The notes: generated by a model not told the origin, from the sequence alone. Positions 11,201 through 23,674 are shown, counted from the stretch's first letter. The stretch: 64,000 bases of DNA from Musa acuminata AAA Group (GCF_036884655.1 NC_088331.1:20298001-20362000); one strand, 5' to 3'. Numbers and translations: made by a program.

Positions 11201-12070
11201 CTCATCATTGGGAATGACATAGGAATGCTATCCACAGTAAAGGCTTGGTTATCTAGACACTTCTCCATGAAGGACTTAGGGGAAGCATCTTATATCTTGG
11301 GGATTAGAATCTATAGAGATAGATCCAAAAGGATGCTTGGCTTGTCCCAGTCCAGGTACATAGAAACTATTGTCAAAAGGTTTGGCATGGAAAATTCCAA
11401 AAGAGGTCTCATATCGATGAGACATGGGATATCGCTTTCTACGAGTATGTCCCCAAAGACTCCAGAAGAAAGGGCGAACATGGATATGATACCTTATGCC
11501 TCAGCAATAGGGTCTATCATGTATGCCATGCTATGTACTAGGCCTGATATAGCGCATGCTCTGAGTGTCACGAGCAGGTATCAGGCGGATCCAGGCTTGG
11601 AGCACTGGAAAGCAGTAAAGTGTATCCTTAAGTACTTGAGAAGGACTAATTATCTTTTACTAGTATATGGAGGTAATAGCCTTAAGGTTGAAGGCTACAC
11701 TGACTCAAGTTTTCAGTCTGATGTCGATGATAGCAAGTCGAATTCAGGGTATGTGTACACCTTGAATGGAGGAGCAGTGTGCTGGAAGAGTTCCAAGCAA
11801 GATACTACTGCTGACTCGACCATAGAGGCGGAGTATATTGCTGCATCAGATGCAACAAAAGAGGGAGTCTGGGTGAAGATGTTCATCACAGATTTGGGAG
11901 TCGTTCCGAATAACGAGAAGTCGACTTCCTTATATTGCGACAACTATGGGGTGATTACTCAAATAAGGGAACCCGGGTCTTATCAGAAGTGTTCTGAGGA
12001 GGTTCCAGCTTATAAGAGAGATCGTAACCCGAGGAGATGTAGTAGTGGAAAGAGTTCCATCCGAAGATAA
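8279..12070 (+). CDS. Copia gag-pol polyprotein of E1
   Basis: One frame of 1263 codons encodes the proteins for reverse transcription and integration. Domains in order: retrotransposon Gag (about 1-230); a basic Lys-rich stretch; a CCHC zinc knuckle, [14 protein letters not shown] (about 243-256); aspartic protease with WVLDTGS (catalytic Asp near 293); GAG-pre-integrase; integrase with Asp489, Asp552 and Glu588 (D-35-E spacing); reverse transcriptase with YVDD at 970-973; RNase H with the first catalytic Asp near 1142 and a DSTIEAEY segment. I start at the ATG at 8279 because the open frame further up has no ATG. Near 11985 the frame shifts, so the last codons to 12070 are out of register, and the true RNase H end is in the +1 frame. 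Copy A has the same shift. Confidence 0.95.
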   Translation: MSLSNPLRGILDVNRLTGPNYTDWLRNLRIVLTAEKIVYVLDTVMPTPEEGASEDEIARYVKYIDDSTLAQCYMLGSMTPELQRQHEKMDARSILLHVRKLFEEQGRTQRYEISKGLFRARMTEGTPVQNHVLKMIEWIEKLTGLGMVLEDNLCVDIVLQSLPDSFSQFIMNFNMNKLEVTLLELLNMLREAESTIKKEKPVLYTGETRKKRKAERSLKKGKGKGKQGKAKVAKKDPTKDKGQCFHCGKDGHWKRNCKEYLAERSKQKLDEASGTFMISLHLSDSYDNTWVLDTGSAYHICNSLQVLARPRRLERGEMDLKMGNGAKVAVLAVGEVALHLPSRAFIALDACYFVPSIIKNIFSISCLTVSGYKFVFENNGCSILLDDKIITKGTLHNGLFMLDTTPHIMNINVSKRKRDELNSAYLWHCRLGHIHERRIQKLLNDGYLDPFDYVSYATCEPCIRGKLTNSPFSGTGERATELLELIHSDVCGPMSTHAIGGYSYFITFTDDFSRYGYVYLMKYKSEAFEKFREYKNEVENQTGKSIKTLRSDRGGEYLSTEFTHFLKDHGILSQWTPPYTPQLNGVSERRNRTLLDMVRSMMSFADLPISFWGYALETAAYLLNRVPTKSVVSTPYEIWKGKKPDLKVVKIWGCSAHVKRHNPDKLESRTGRCKFVGYPKETCGYYFYHLEDQKVFVAKRAVFLEKEHILDGDSGRMIELSEVGEPSSSTTLQPESVQVSNTQVSTLRRSDRVSHPPERYVGHIRAEDVEDIDPQTYEEAIMSIDSGKWKEAMNSEMDSMYSNKVWNLVDAPEGIVPIGCKWIFKKKIGVDGKVETYKARLVAKGYRQRQGVDYDETFSPVAMLKSIRILLAIAAHYDYEIWQMDVKTAFLNGNLEEEVYMMQPEGFVSKNCPDKVCRLLRSIYGLRQASRSWNIRFDEAIRSYDFVKNEDEPCVYRKVSGSAITFLVLYVDDILIIGNDIGMLSTVKAWLSRHFSMKDLGEASYILGIRIYRDRSKRMLGLSQSRYIETIVKRFGMENSKRGLISMRHGISLSTSMSPKTPEERANMDMIPYASAIGSIMYAMLCTRPDIAHALSVTSRYQADPGLEHWKAVKCILKYLRRTNYLLLVYGGNSLKVEGYTDSSFQSDVDDSKSNSGYVYTLNGGAVCWKSSKQDTTADSTIEAEYIAASDATKEGVWVKMFITDLGVVPNNEKSTSLYCDNYGVITQIREPGSYQKCSEEVPAYKRDRNPRRCSSGKSSIRR

Positions 12071-12164
12071 CATTGCAGATCCACTGACAAAGCCGTTGTC
12101 TCAGATTGTCTTTGAGCGTCACAGGAGTCTGATGGGGATCAGACACATAGGTGATTGGCTTTAG
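11967..12164 (+). CDS. C-terminal RNase H segment in the +1 frame
   Basis: From 11967 to the stop at 12162-12164 the +1 frame reads the conserved end of copia RNase H: an [14 protein letters not shown] stretch, [10 protein letters not shown], then a [18 protein letters not shown] terminus just before the polypurine tract. It overlaps the main frame by about 100 bases. It would be translated only by frameshifting, or it is a relic of a 2-base loss. The equivalent segment in copy A (to 20958) is shifted the same way. Confidence 0.7.
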   Translation, partial: GNPGLIRSVLRRFQLIREIVTRGDVVVERVPSEDNIADPLTKPLSQIVFERHRSLMGIRHIGDWL

Positions 12165-12166
12165 GT

Positions 12167-12178
12167 CAAGTGGGAGAT
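12167..12178 (+). other. Polypurine tract of E1
   Basis: CAAGTGGGAGAT directly precedes the 3' LTR at 12179; primer for plus-strand DNA synthesis. Copy A has the same tract before 20973. Confidence 0.85.
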
Positions 12179-13672
12179 TGCTAGTCATAGGTGCCCAGCA
12201 AGCCAATCACGTGAGTGATGGCACGTGTGACTTGATACAGAATCTTTTTGCTTATTATATTTTGGCGTATATCACTTTATAACTATTGCATAAATGCATA
12301 TATATTGTGATGTCCTTGGATTTGTGCAATGGGAATCGGATCGTGATGAGATCACGATAATGAGATCGATTCACCTTTAAACACATATCCTAAATAATCC
12401 CGGTCATAGGTTACTCGAGAGGGACATCGTGATAACCGGATAGACTGGTGTGTTGTATACTCGTCCATATGATGGATGCAGCTGGTCTCATAGCTGCTCG
12501 TGTAGGGACACTAGGGATACAGTACAGGTGCTCATTGGAGAATGAGTTCACTGATTGATCCGCTTACGGAATGCTGGATGGTTGATGATGCCTTATTGTC
12601 AAACAACGATTCCGTAGTCCTAGTGGTGTATCTGGTTCTTAGACTTGAGACACCAAGGATGTCCTGTATGAGTGCTCCACTCTTTGATACCAGACTTATA
12701 GGTTTGGCTGTTCCCAGATCTAGTACAGCTGGTCATTGGGAGTGGTAGTCGACCTTACGAGGGCTATTGAGTGTCGATAGAGGATCATCCACTCTCGGTA
12801 TCATGAGAGGAATATCCCATGTGTTCTTGCTCAGACAAATCCCTGGCCAGGGTCATTCGGGTTGAGAGAGAAAGAGTTCTCCGGGAGAATCCGATTAGAG
12901 CGAGACTCGAGTAGAAACCGTATGGGTCTGACAGCACCATGCTCGATATACGGTCTCTGGGATATTAGATGGATGAGGGACTATAGGTACATGGTAACTG
13001 AGGACAGACAGGTCCAATGGATTGGATTCCCCTGTATCGTCTGGGGACTACGGCGTAGTGGCCTAGTACTTCCGTAGTCGATGAGTCGAGTGAATTATTA
13101 CAGAGATAATAATTCACTGAGTTAGAAGGAGTTCTGACAGGTATGACTCACGGCCAGCTCGATATTGGGCCTAGAGGGTCACACACATATGGTAGGCATT
13201 GCGAGGAGTAGAGGTTCGGATATGAGATATCCGACGGAGCCCTTGTCTTATTGGATGCAGATCCAATACCCACTAGGGAAAGGACCCATTAGGGTTTTGA
13301 CACGGGATCTCTATAAATAGGAGGGATTCACAGCCTCATAGGCTAGAGTCTTTGCTTGCCCTTCCTATTCTCCTCTCCCTCTCCCCCTCAGAGTAGGCCT
13401 GGAGTTTTGAGGAGCATCGTCGCAACCCTGCTGTGTGGATCATCGCTAGAGAGGAGGACGCTTGACCTCCTTCACCCTCTCCTAAGGATCTGCAAGGAAA
13501 CAGGGATATACGATCTCCCTAGGTAACACAATCTTTATACGCAGTTTTGTGTTTTTGCGGATTTTGCGCACCAATCTTCGCACGACGATGAACATCTTTT
13601 TGGGAATCGGGGATTTTTGTTTTCTTGTTCTTCCGCTGCGCATATGATATCGCCCCCTATGATTTCCCAACA
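12179..13672 (+). repeat. 3' LTR of E1 (1494 bp)
   Basis: Same length as the 5' LTR. Differences seen by eye are about eight single substitutions and no indel. It is followed at once by the target duplication cttca (13673-13677). Confidence 0.97.
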
Positions 13673-15280
13673 CTTCATCCACCCACTCTTGGGTCACACA
13701 TAGATAAAGCACCGCTCTAGGACAGTCCGTCGCCTAGTAGCTCCCGAAGTCCACCGACTTCACTGTAATTTGTGCACCATTGTCTAGATCCTAGGCCTCT
13801 GCCCCTACCAGCAAACTCTCCGCTGCGCACTGCTTCCTTCATGGCAACTCGAATGGCAACACTGTGGCATATTCTTCAAGAGTACCCGCCTCTGCGTCCT
13901 CTTGCCCCGTGCTAAGGCCTTCTGAACCCAACTTCGCCTCCGCAAATTGAGTCGCCTTAGTTCCTCCATCAAATGCTCCTCCGAGATAAGGTGCATGTGC
14001 CCAGAAGCTCCCTTCGTCTTTGGCACCATGCAAGATGAGTCCGCTCCGTCAGAATGAAGGACCCATGGAACAACATGATCCTACCCTTGCCTTTGCAAGA
14101 GTTCATGTCTTTGACCTCTGTCTAAGGAAAGCACTGTGCTTCTGCTCCATGTTCCAACTTCTCTGCTGGCTCCCTTCATGCGGCTTGGGTACTTCGCCAA
14201 GTTACACCCAAGTTGCTCCGCTCCTCGTTTTTGCATTGAGTCGATGGTGGCCCTCGCGCCCTCCATTCCACGGGTCAGCCCTCCCTTGAGTCCGATCTCC
14301 ATATCGACTCTAAGTGTGCCTTCATTTAAGTTGCTTCAGGTCGCTCCCCCACTTGATCTCGCAATGCATCCACCCATGCATTCTCTCGAGCGAGATCATG
14401 TGACAACTCCTCGCCGCTTGCTCAGTCCATCGAGCTTCGTGAAGTTGTTGTTTGTGAGGTACTCCTCCTCAACATGTGAAGTCCGTCTCACATGATTCTC
14501 CCTCTGGAGTGCCGAGACTTATCCCTCCTAGATAACTGTCCTGTTGGAGCAACATCTCTCTTAGTTTCGGAGACCACCATCCCCTCGGACTACTCCGATC
14601 TACTGAACAAACTGTGCAATGTCTTGCCTCCTGCAAACGCACTTGCTAGATTGCGCCTCCACGTCAATACAGCCACCGCTGCACCCCTCAAGGCCTAGCA
14701 ACATGCTGAACTCGTTGCACACTTCAGCCTCTTCCGGACGTATCCTTTGCATGACGAAGAGAAAGTTTCAATGCTCCATGGCGCCGAGTCTCGGTCGCCT
14801 TGGGATGGCCATGAACATTCCATCGTCCGCATACAAACCCATGCATGAGTACCAAATTCTTCGAGTTAGCAATTCCCCTCACCTCTGTGAGCTTTGCATA
14901 ACTCTTTTGGTCGTTGAACAACTCATTCCACCTTGGATGGTCTCATTCTTGCCAAGCGCCTCGCTTGCCTAGAGCACCATCAAGTATAGTTGTCAACGTT
15001 GAGCCGTAGCTCAAACTCAGCCATCCCAGCCTTTGTGCGCTCCGCATTCTTCCAAGCTTGCCTGTTCTCGTGGTGCCTCTTGCGCGAAGGGTTGGCCATT
15101 CCTCAAAATGCCAATGTTAGATGCCCGCTCCTCTGAGCGACTCTTTTCCATACATCTCCATGCCCGTTTTCCCTCAAACGGTCGCGCGTGTGCTGACTGC
15201 CCTCGACGCAGCCCCGCTAGGTCCCCCACGTTTGCATGTCAAGTGTTTCTATGAGTGCTTGTCCCGCTCTGATACCATAA
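13673..15280 (-). other. Internal non-coding region of element G, part 2
   Basis: Continuation of G after the E1 insertion, ending at the primer-binding site. It contains several 60-120-codon open readings on both strands, none with a recognisable domain, so I see no gag. In the element's orientation this is its 5' internal part, where gag would be expected. Confidence 0.6.
15266..15277 (-). other. Primer-binding site of element G
   Basis: The plus strand reads gctctgatacca, i.e. TGGTATCAGAGC on the minus strand, 3 bases inside the LTR that starts at 15281. This fixes G's orientation. Confidence 0.88.
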
Positions 15281-15727
15281 TGTCACGACCTTAGCTGGTT
15301 TTGCCTAAGGCGTGCGGCACCCTCGCGCGTCCGTCCGCAAAGGTCAGCCTCCCCGAAGCCTCCCATTGTCCCTTAGGACCAACAAAAGAGAGAACGGGTT
15401 AAAGAGAACGCCTCAATCGAGATCCACAAGCATACATGTCCGAAAAACACTTCATAGACAATGCAAATTACAAACAAACTTTACAAGCTCTGAATAGTTG
15501 CACAACAAAGGGTAAAATGGTCCATTATAGACCGAAAAGCCCTCGCACGTGTCTACATGACACAACCTTTATTTACAAGCCTAAAGAGGCCACCAACCCA
15601 ACTAACATGGGACTATTTAGCCTTCGGCCGCCTCTCTACCTGCTGTACAAGGTATAAACGTGCCAAAAGACAACGGACAGACATAAGCATTACATCCAAT
15701 ATCTTGTTTAGAAGTTTGTCCGTTACA
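15281..15727 (-). repeat. 5' LTR of element G (447 bp)
   Basis: Near-identical partner of 2389-2835, flanked on its outer side by tgcc (15728-15731), which matches 2385-2388. Confidence 0.93.
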
Positions 15728-17306
15728 TGCCGCTGTTGCTCCCGCGGGCGAAACCCCCCACAGGGGCGGTCGCCCGCCGGACAGCACCGCCTGCGGGCGT
15801 TGCCCCGCGGGCAAGACCACCCGCGGAGGCGGCGACGCCCGTAGGGGCGCCAACCTGCAGAGGCAACACCGCCTGCGGGGGTTGCCCCGCCGGTAAAATC
15901 GCCCGCGGGGGCACCTACCCGCAGCGGCAGCGCCGCCAGCGGGCGTGCCGCCTGCAAGCGAGGGCAGCGCCCTCGCCCCGCTGCACAGGCCGTCGCCAGC
16001 AGGGTGGCGGCGGCGGCAGCAGTAAGAGGGAATTAGGGTTTCAGGCAAAAAGACAGTTTTGCCACTGTGAAGTTGAGAAATTCCAGTTTCTATCTTTTTT
16101 ATCCAAATTACGAAAATACCCTTAAGAATTGAGAAATTCCCTACATGTCCCTGATTTCAGAAAATATTAATTAATTAAAAGGTTTAGTTGATTATTATTT
16201 TTATTATTATCTAGTAGTCCTACATTATGATTATTATTTATACATGTGATGTATGATGTGTGGACGGATGATCATGGATCGTGTGATGTGTGTACTTGTG
16301 ATTATTATTATTGAGGTCTGCGAGCCTCCATTATATTTCTCGTTTATTGTCGGGCCTGCGTGCCTATGATTAAGTTGTAATAACATGAGGAGGCGTAGCG
16401 GAAGCGTGGATGCGATAGCGGGACCCACGAGACGGACGATCGTGATGCATGAAGGTGCATCAAGATATCGACGGAACCGACGATGACGAGATGGATGATC
16501 ACATGGCATGAAGATGCACCGTTGCACGCATAGATCTTGATGTGAGTGATTAGGTCTACTGGCTCGGGCCTAATCACATTAGGTTGTGGTCCATGATCAT
16601 CTGGTGTGATTGCTTTTACACATACTAGATATGTATATATATTTGCATGCGATGTAGATATATATTAAATATGTATATGTGTGACATGTCATATTAGGAG
16701 ACCAAATCATAGAAACATCTCTCGATAATATTAAGTCGGTAAACGTGAGACAATTAGATTGACCCACGTGGCCTTCCATCATTATAAGTAGGAACCGATT
16801 CCTGGTGTAGGTTGAGTTGATCGAGTCCCTCGAGACTCACCTATATCGTGATTCGCTAACTTGCTTACGACATAGAGATGTCACCGGTGACCTGAGGGCA
16901 TGGTATGCTTGGTCGAGTCCCTCGAGGGTATATCATCAAATCTGACTCATCTTGTAACGAAGGTGTTGACTTAACCGAGCATCATGATTGGTCGAGTCCC
17001 TCGAGGCCATGGTGATTCGGAGGCCGAACAGGACGGGAATCACAAGGAGTTGTGATCGACAAGAGTTGCCTACCTTTTAGGTTTAGTGTGATTGGTCGAG
17101 TCCCTCGAGGTTACACTAAGACGCTGATTGGATCCTGATCCCCACTAGAAGTCTGCCGGAGACTTCTGTTTCACGTGCTGAGGGTGTCGCGTGACTAGTT
17201 AGTAAAATAGTGGGAGCATATTAAGATAGAAGTCCATATCTTGATAGTTTATTTCTTGCAAAATCTGCATGTTATTCATTTCTGCTGCATCTTTATTTTT
17301 CATAAA
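15728..17306 (+). other. Copy A leader, second part
   Basis: The GC-rich block (15728-16030) and AT-rich block continue A's leader after G. The hairpin series is present at about 16795-17120 but decayed: the outer arm of the first hairpin has lost pairs, while the fourth still pairs through a G-U. The acceptor-like cag before the gag start of E1 is cat here. Confidence 0.7.
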
Positions 17307-20300
17307 ATGTTGCTTTCAAATCCCTTACATGGCATACTTGATTGTCAACCGTTTCATTGGTCCAAATTATACGGATTGGCTCCATAACTTGAGAATTATT
17401 CTCACAGCGGAGAAAATCGTGTACGTCCTTGATACAGTGATGCCTACGCCTGAAGAAGGGGCAAGCGAGGATGAGATTGCTTGCTACGTGAAGTACATTA
17501 ATGACTCCACTCTTGCTCAGTGTTATATGTTGGGCTCTATGACTCCTAAGTTACAGAGACAACATGAAAAGATGGATGCCAGATCCATTCTCCTACATGT
17601 CCGTAAATTGTTTGAGGAACAAGGAATGGCTCAGCGATATGAGATATCCAAGAGCCTCTTCCGCGCTAGGATGACTGAGGGGACACCGGTTCAGAACCAT
17701 GTCCTAAAGATGATTGAGCAGATAGAGAAACTCACAGGTCTAGGAATGGTCCTAGAGGATAACTTGTGTGTGGACATTGTGCTTCAGTCCCTACCAGATT
17801 CCTTTTCATAGTTCATAATGAATTTTAATATGAACAAGCTTGAGGTGACTCTCCCAAAGCTCCTCAATATGTTGAGGGAGGCAAAGAGTACTATTAAGAA
17901 AGAGAAGCCAGTTCTCTACACTAGTGAGACCAAAAAGAAAAGGAAAGCAGAAAGGTCCTTTAAGAAGGGAAAGGGCAAGGGCAAACCAGGTAAAGCAAAG
18001 GTTACTAAGAAAGACCCAGCAAAGGACAAAGGCCAATGCTTCCACTGTGGTAAAGATGGGCACTGGAAGAGGAACTACAAAGAGTACCTTGTAGAAAGGG
18101 CGAAATAGAAACTTGGAGAAGCTTCAGGTACATTCATGATCAATCTCCAATTGTCAGATTTTTATGATAGTGCATTGGTATTGGATACCAGTATTGCTTA
18201 TCACATCTACAATTTATTGTAAATTCTAGCAAAGCCGAGGGGAGATTGATGAGAGGAATATTGCATAAAGATTTGTTTATACAAGACACTACTCCACATA
18301 TCATGAATGTAAGTGTCTAAGAGGAAACGAGATGAGGTGAACAGTGCATACCTATGGCATTGTAGGCTAGGTCACATCCATGAAAGAAGGATTCAAAAGT
18401 TGCTAAATGATGGATATCTAGATCCATTCGATTATGTGTCATATGCAACTTACGAGCATTGCCTTCGTGAAAAAACTCACCAACTCTCCATTTAGTGGAA
18501 CTGGAGAGAGAGCCACTGAGCTGTTGGAACTCATACATAGTAATGTATGTGGACCCATGTCAACTCGTGCCATTGGTGGTTACTCCTACTTCATTGCCTT
18601 TGCTAATGATTTCTCAAGGTATGGATATGTGAACTTAATGAAGTACAAGTCCGAGGCTTTTGAGAATTTCAAAGAGTATAAGAATGAGGTGGAGAACCAG
18701 ACTAGAAAGAGTATCAAAACTCTTTGATCAGATCGAGGAGGTGAGTACTTAAGTACAGAGTTTACTTAGTTCCTCAAGGACCATGGGATATTATCCCAAT
18801 GGACACCTCCTTATACACCTCAGCTCAATGGTGTCTTTGGAAGGAGGAATCGTACGCTATTAGATATGGTACGGTCCATGATGAGTTTCGCTGACCTACC
18901 CATCTTATTCTAGGGATATGCCCTAGAGACCGCAACTTACCTTCTGAACAGAGTTTCAACTAAGTTGGTAGTGTCTACACCATATGAGATATGGAAAGGG
19001 AAGAAGCCTGATCTTAAGGTTCTTAAGATTTGGGGCTGCCCTACCCACGTTAAAAGATACAACCCCGATAAGTTAGAATCAAGGACAGAGCGATGCAAAT
19101 TTGTGGGATACCCCAAGGAAACTTGTGGGTATTATTTATATCATCTCGAGGACCAAAAGGTTTGTGTAGCTAAGAGAGCAGTGTTCCTTGAGAAGGAACA
19201 CATTCTTGGCGAAGATAGTGGGAGCATGATAGAGTTGAGCGAGGTTGGAGAACCAAACTCAAGCACCACTCTACAGCCCGAGTCTGTTCAGGTATCTAAT
19301 ACACAAGTTTCAACTTTACTTAGGTCTAATAGAGTATCTCATCCCCCTAAGAGATATGTGGGACATATTATAGAAGAGGATGTTGAGGATATTGATCCTT
19401 AGACCTACGAGGAGGCTATTATAAGTATAGACTCCGGGGCAATAAGCCATAAATTCTGAGATGGATTCTATGTACTCTAATAAGGTTTGGAACCTAGTTG
19501 ATGCGCCCAAAGGTATTATACCAATCGGTTGCAAGTGGATTTTTAAGAAAAAGATCGGAGTAGATGGAAAGGTAGAGACCTATAAAGCAAGGCTAGTGGC
19601 TAAGGGGTATCGTCAAAGGCAAGGTGTTGACTACGACGAAACCTTATCACCTGTAGCAATGCTAAAATCCATCAGAATTCTATTGGCTATTGCAGCACAC
19701 TATGATTATGAGATCTGGCAGATGGATGTGAAAACCACATTCCTCAATGGGAACCTCGAGGAGGAGGTGTTTATGATGCAACCTGAGGGATTCATGTCCA
19801 AGAACTACCCAGATAAGGTGTGTAGGTTGCTTAGATCCATTTATGGACTAAAGCAAGCTTCCCGAAGTTGGAACATAAGATTTGATGAGGCAATCAGATC
19901 TTATGACTTCGTTAAGAATGAAGATGAGCCTTGTGTGTACAGGAAGGTAAGTGGGAGCGTTATCACCTTTTTGGTGGTATATGTGGATGACATCCTCATC
20001 ATTGGGAACGACGTAGGAATGTTATCCACAGTAAAGACTTGATTATCTAGACACTTCTCCATGAAAGACTTAGGGGAAGCATCATATATCTTGGGGATTA
20101 GAATCTATAGAGATAGATCCAAGAGAATGCTTGGCTTGTCCCAGTCCATGTACATAGAAACCATTGTCAAAAGGTTTGGCATTGAAAATTTCAAGAGAGA
20201 TCTCATACCGATGAGACATGGGATATCACTTTATACGAGTATGTCCCCAAAGACTCCAAAAGAAAGGGCGAACATGAATATGATACCTTATGCCTCAGCA

Positions 20301-20958
20301 ATAGGGTCTATCATGTATGCCATGCTATGTACTAGGCCTGATATAGCGCATGCTCTGAGTGTCACGAGCAAGTATCAGGCGGATCCAGGCTTGGAGCATT
20401 GGAAAGCAGTAAAGTGTATCCTTAAGTACTTGAGAAGGACTAAGGATCTTTTACTAGTATATGGAGGTAATAGCCTTAAGGTTGAAGGCTACACTGACTC
20501 AAGTTTTCAGTCTGATGTCGATGATAACAAGTCAAATTCAGGGTATGCGTACACCTTGAATGGAGGAGCAGTGTGCTGGAAGAGTTCCAAGCAAGATACC
20601 ACTACTGACTCGACCACAGAGGCGGAGTACATTGCTACATCAGATGCAGCAAAGAAGGGAGTTTAGGTGAAGAAGTTCATCACAGATTTAGGAGTCGTGC
20701 CGAGTAGTGAGAAGCCAACTTCCTTATATTGCGACAACTATGGGGCTATTACTCAAATAAGGGAACCCGGGTCTCATCAGAAGTGTTCTAAGGAGGTTCC
20801 AGCTTATCAAAGAGATCGTAACCCGAGGAGATGTAGTAGTAGAAAGAGTTCCATCCGAAGATAACATTACAGATCCACTGAAAAAGCCGTTGTCTCAGAT
20901 TGTCTTTGAGCGTCATAGGGGTCTGATGGGGATCAGCCACATAGGTGATTGGCTTTAG
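17307..20958 (+). pseudogene. Copia gag-pol pseudogene of copy A
   Basis: It aligns along its whole length with the E1 polyprotein. An early frameshift lies just after the ATG at 17307. In-frame stops occur near 17809 (end of Gag), 18106 (after the zinc knuckle, where the second-last Cys codon is also changed to Tyr), 18725 (integrase), 20041 (RT) and 20664. About 220 bp of the protease region is missing near 18230-18260. The integrase, YVDD-containing RT (around 19980-20000) and RNase H are still readable in pieces. The RNase H end is shifted to the +1 frame exactly as in E1, which points to a change already present in their common source. Confidence 0.93.
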
Positions 20959-20972
20959 GTCAAGTGGGAGAT

Positions 20973-21088
20973 TGCTAGTCATAGGTGCCCAGTAAGTCAA
21001 TCACGTGAGTGATGGCACGTGTGACTTGATACAGAATCTTTTTGCTTATTATATTTTGACGTATATCACTTTATAACTATTGCATATA

Positions 21089-21174
<86 letters not shown>

Positions 21175-22495
21175 GATGTCCTTGGATTTGTGTAATGGGA
21201 ATTAGATCATGATGAGATCACGATAATGAGATCGATTCACCTTTAAACACATATCCTAAATAATCCCGGTCATAGGTTACTCGAGAGGGACATCGTGATA
21301 ACCGGACAGACTGGTGTGCTGTATACCCGTCCATATGAGGGATACAGCTAGTCTCATAGCTACTCGTGTAGGGACACTAGGGATACAGTACATGTGCTCA
21401 TTGGAGAATGAGTTCACTTATTGATCCGCTTACGGAATGCTGGATGGATGATGATGCGTTATTGTTAGATAGCGATTCCGTAGTCCTAGTGGTGTATTTG
21501 GTCCTTAGACTTGAGACACCAAGGATGTCCTGTATGCGTGCTCCACTCTTTGATACCAGATTTATAAGTTTGGCTGTCCTAGATCTAGTACATTTGGTCA
21601 TTGGGAGTGGTAGTCGACCTTACAAGGGCTATTGAGTGTCGATAGAGGATCATCCACTCTCGGCGTCATGAGAGGAATATCCCATATGTTCTTGCTCAGA
21701 CAAATCCCTGGCCAGGGTCATTCGGGTTGAGAGAGAAAGAGTTTTCCGGGAGAATCCGATTAGAGCGAGACTCAAGTAGAAACCATATGGGTATGACAGC
21801 ACCATGCTCGATGTACGGTTTCTGGGATATTAGAGGGATGAGGGACTATAGGTACACGGTAACTGAGGACAGATAGGTCCAATGGATTGGATTCCCCTGT
21901 ATCGTTTGGGGACTACGGCGTAGTGGCTTAGTACGTCCGTAGTCGATGAGTCAAGTGAATTATTATAGAGATAATAATTCACTGAGTTAGAAGGAGTTCT
22001 GATAGGTATGACTCACGGCCAACTTGATATTGAGCCTAGAGGGTCACACACATATGGTAGGCATTGCGATGAGTAGAGGTTCGAATATGAGATATCCGAT
22101 GGAGCCCTTGTCTTATTGGATGTAGATCCAATACCTACTAGGGGAGGACCCATTAGGGTTTGACAAGGGATCTCTATAAATAGGAGGGATTCAGAGCCTC
22201 ATAGGCTAGAGCCTTTGCTTATCTTTCCTATTCTCCTCTCCCTCTCCACCTTAGAGCAGGCCTGGAGTTTTGAGAAGCGTCGTCGCAACCCTACTATGTG
22301 GATCACCGCTAGAGAGGATGACGCTTGACCTCCTTCACCCTCTCCTAAGGATCTGCAAGGAAACAGGGATATACGATCTCCCTAGGTAACACAATCTACT
22401 CTATACGTAGTTTTAAGTTTTGCGGATTTTGCGCACCAATCTTCGCATGACGACGAACATCTCTTTGGGAATCGGGGATTTTATTTTTTTGTTTT
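20973..22495 (+). repeat. 3' LTR of copy A, main part
   Basis: It starts TGCTAGTCATAGG after a polypurine tract and matches the E1 LTR, with more substitutions and an expanded TA run. It is interrupted at 22495 by insertion C. The bases gtttt at 22491-22495 are duplicated at 32056-32060, and the LTR resumes at 32061. Confidence 0.92.
21089..21171. repeat. (TA)n microsatellite inside the copy A LTR
   Basis: About 40 AT/TA units where the other LTRs have only a few (catatatattg). It accounts for most of the extra length of this LTR. Confidence 0.95.
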
Positions 22496-23017
22496 TGTTG
22501 AATCTCGGATTTTGATGATGAAGTCAATTGTCATTTGTTATCTAATCTATGTGTTGAGATAAGTGTGCAGGATTAACTACGATGAGAGTAAGACAAGCAG
22601 CAGGTGTTGCGCCGGAGTCAAGATCATGATCACGTTGGGAGTTCGAGAGTTCGACGGAAGTTCGGACGGTCGTCGGAGGTTCAGCGAGAACAGATCCGAG
22701 AAGTCCAGAAGCTTGCCAAGCGAAGCTCGTCGGAACTCGCCAAGTGGATCGTCGCAAAGTCCAGGAGTATGCCGGATGTCCGCAGAAGGATCACCGAGGG
22801 TTTATCGGATGATCGACGGAAGTTGGCCGGAAACTCGCCGGAAGAAGCGATTGACGCATCGGAGCAAAGCTGCAGAAGTTGTCTTAGAGTTAATCGTAGT
22901 TAGCATGATGATTAAGCTTGAAAATGGGAGGTGATCCCATTAGCTTAATCTTGGGGCAATTGGGCCCCTGAAAAGATTCAAATTGGGCCGAATGGAGCGA
23001 ATCATTCGGACCCTGAT

Positions 23018-23602
23018 TGCACCAGGAGGTGCAACCGCCTCAGCCAGGAGGTGCAACCGCTAGGGCTGTGAGGTTGGGAGGTGCAACCGCCCCAGCCAGG
23101 AGGTGCAACCACCAGGGCTGCGAGGCTGGGAGGTGCAACCGCCCCAGCCAAGAGGTGCAACCGCCCAGAGCTCAGTCTTCGAGCTAGACTGGGCGGTGCA
23201 ACCTCCTCTGTCAAGAGGTAGCACCGCCAGAGCTCAAGTTTCGAGCTCTGCCAGGCGATGCAACCACCGAGCTCAGTCTTCGAGCTCTGGCAGAGAGGTG
23301 CATCAGCCTGAGCTCAGTCTCGAGCTCTGCCAGGTGATGCAACCACCAAGCTCAGTCTTCGAGCTCTGGCAGAGAGGTGCATCAGCCTGAGCTCAGTTTC
23401 GAGCTCTGCCAGGTGATGCAACCACCGAGCTCAGTTTCGAGCTCTGCCAGGTGATGCAACCACCGAGCTCAGTCTTCGAGCTCTGCCAGGTGATGCAACC
23501 ATCGAGCTCAGTCTTCGAGCTCTGGCAGAGAGGAGCAATCGCCTGAGCTCAGTCTTCGAGCTCTGCCAGGCGGTGCCACCTCTCCAGTCAAGAGGTGCAA
23601 CC
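23018..23602 (+). repeat. Repeat array in U3 of element C
   Basis: Roughly 30-45-bp imperfect units built from aggtgcaaccgcc and gagctcagtcttcgagctctg, ending 70 bp before the TATA box. The same array is at 30274-30858. The position suggests enhancer repeats, as in many retroelement U3 regions; that function is inferred. Confidence 0.85.
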
Positions 23603-23674
23603 GCCTGATCCCAGAATTCTGGGATTTGATCGATTTGATCGTTTTGAGCTCCAAATTTGAACTGGGTTGGGGCC

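Larger units (their letters stand above)
4905..13672 (+). mobile_element. Full-length copia LTR retrotransposon E1 (8768 bp, TSD cttca)
   Basis: Complete structure: 5' LTR 4905-6398, PBS 6400-6411, 1.9-kb leader, polyprotein 8279-12070, polypurine tract, 3' LTR 12179-13672. The 5-bp target duplication cttca is at 4900-4904 and 13673-13677. The LTRs are equal in length (1494 bp) and by eye differ at about 8 positions, so insertion was recent. Domain order Gag, protease, integrase, RT, RNase H makes it copia (Ty1). LTR length, total size and PBS suggest an Angela/Tork-like lineage, but I cannot confirm the lineage by eye. RNase H carries a frameshift shared with copy A. Confidence 0.97.
2389..15727 (-). 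mobile_element. Non-autonomous Gypsy/chromovirus-derived LTR element G, split by copia E1
   Basis: Two 447-bp LTRs (2389-2835 and 15281-15727) start TGTCACGACC and end GTTACA on the plus strand. The PBS lies inside the right LTR and the polypurine tract inside the left LTR, both on the minus strand, so the element points left. Flanks share tgcc, a 4-bp target duplication (or 5 bp with one change). Without the E1 insertion the internal part is only about 3.7 kb and has no recognisable gag or pol, only a chromodomain-like relic next to the polypurine tract. LTR ends and this relic resemble the chromovirus at 57932-64000. By eye the LTRs differ at about 9 positions. It probably moved with proteins from a relative. 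Confidence 0.85.
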
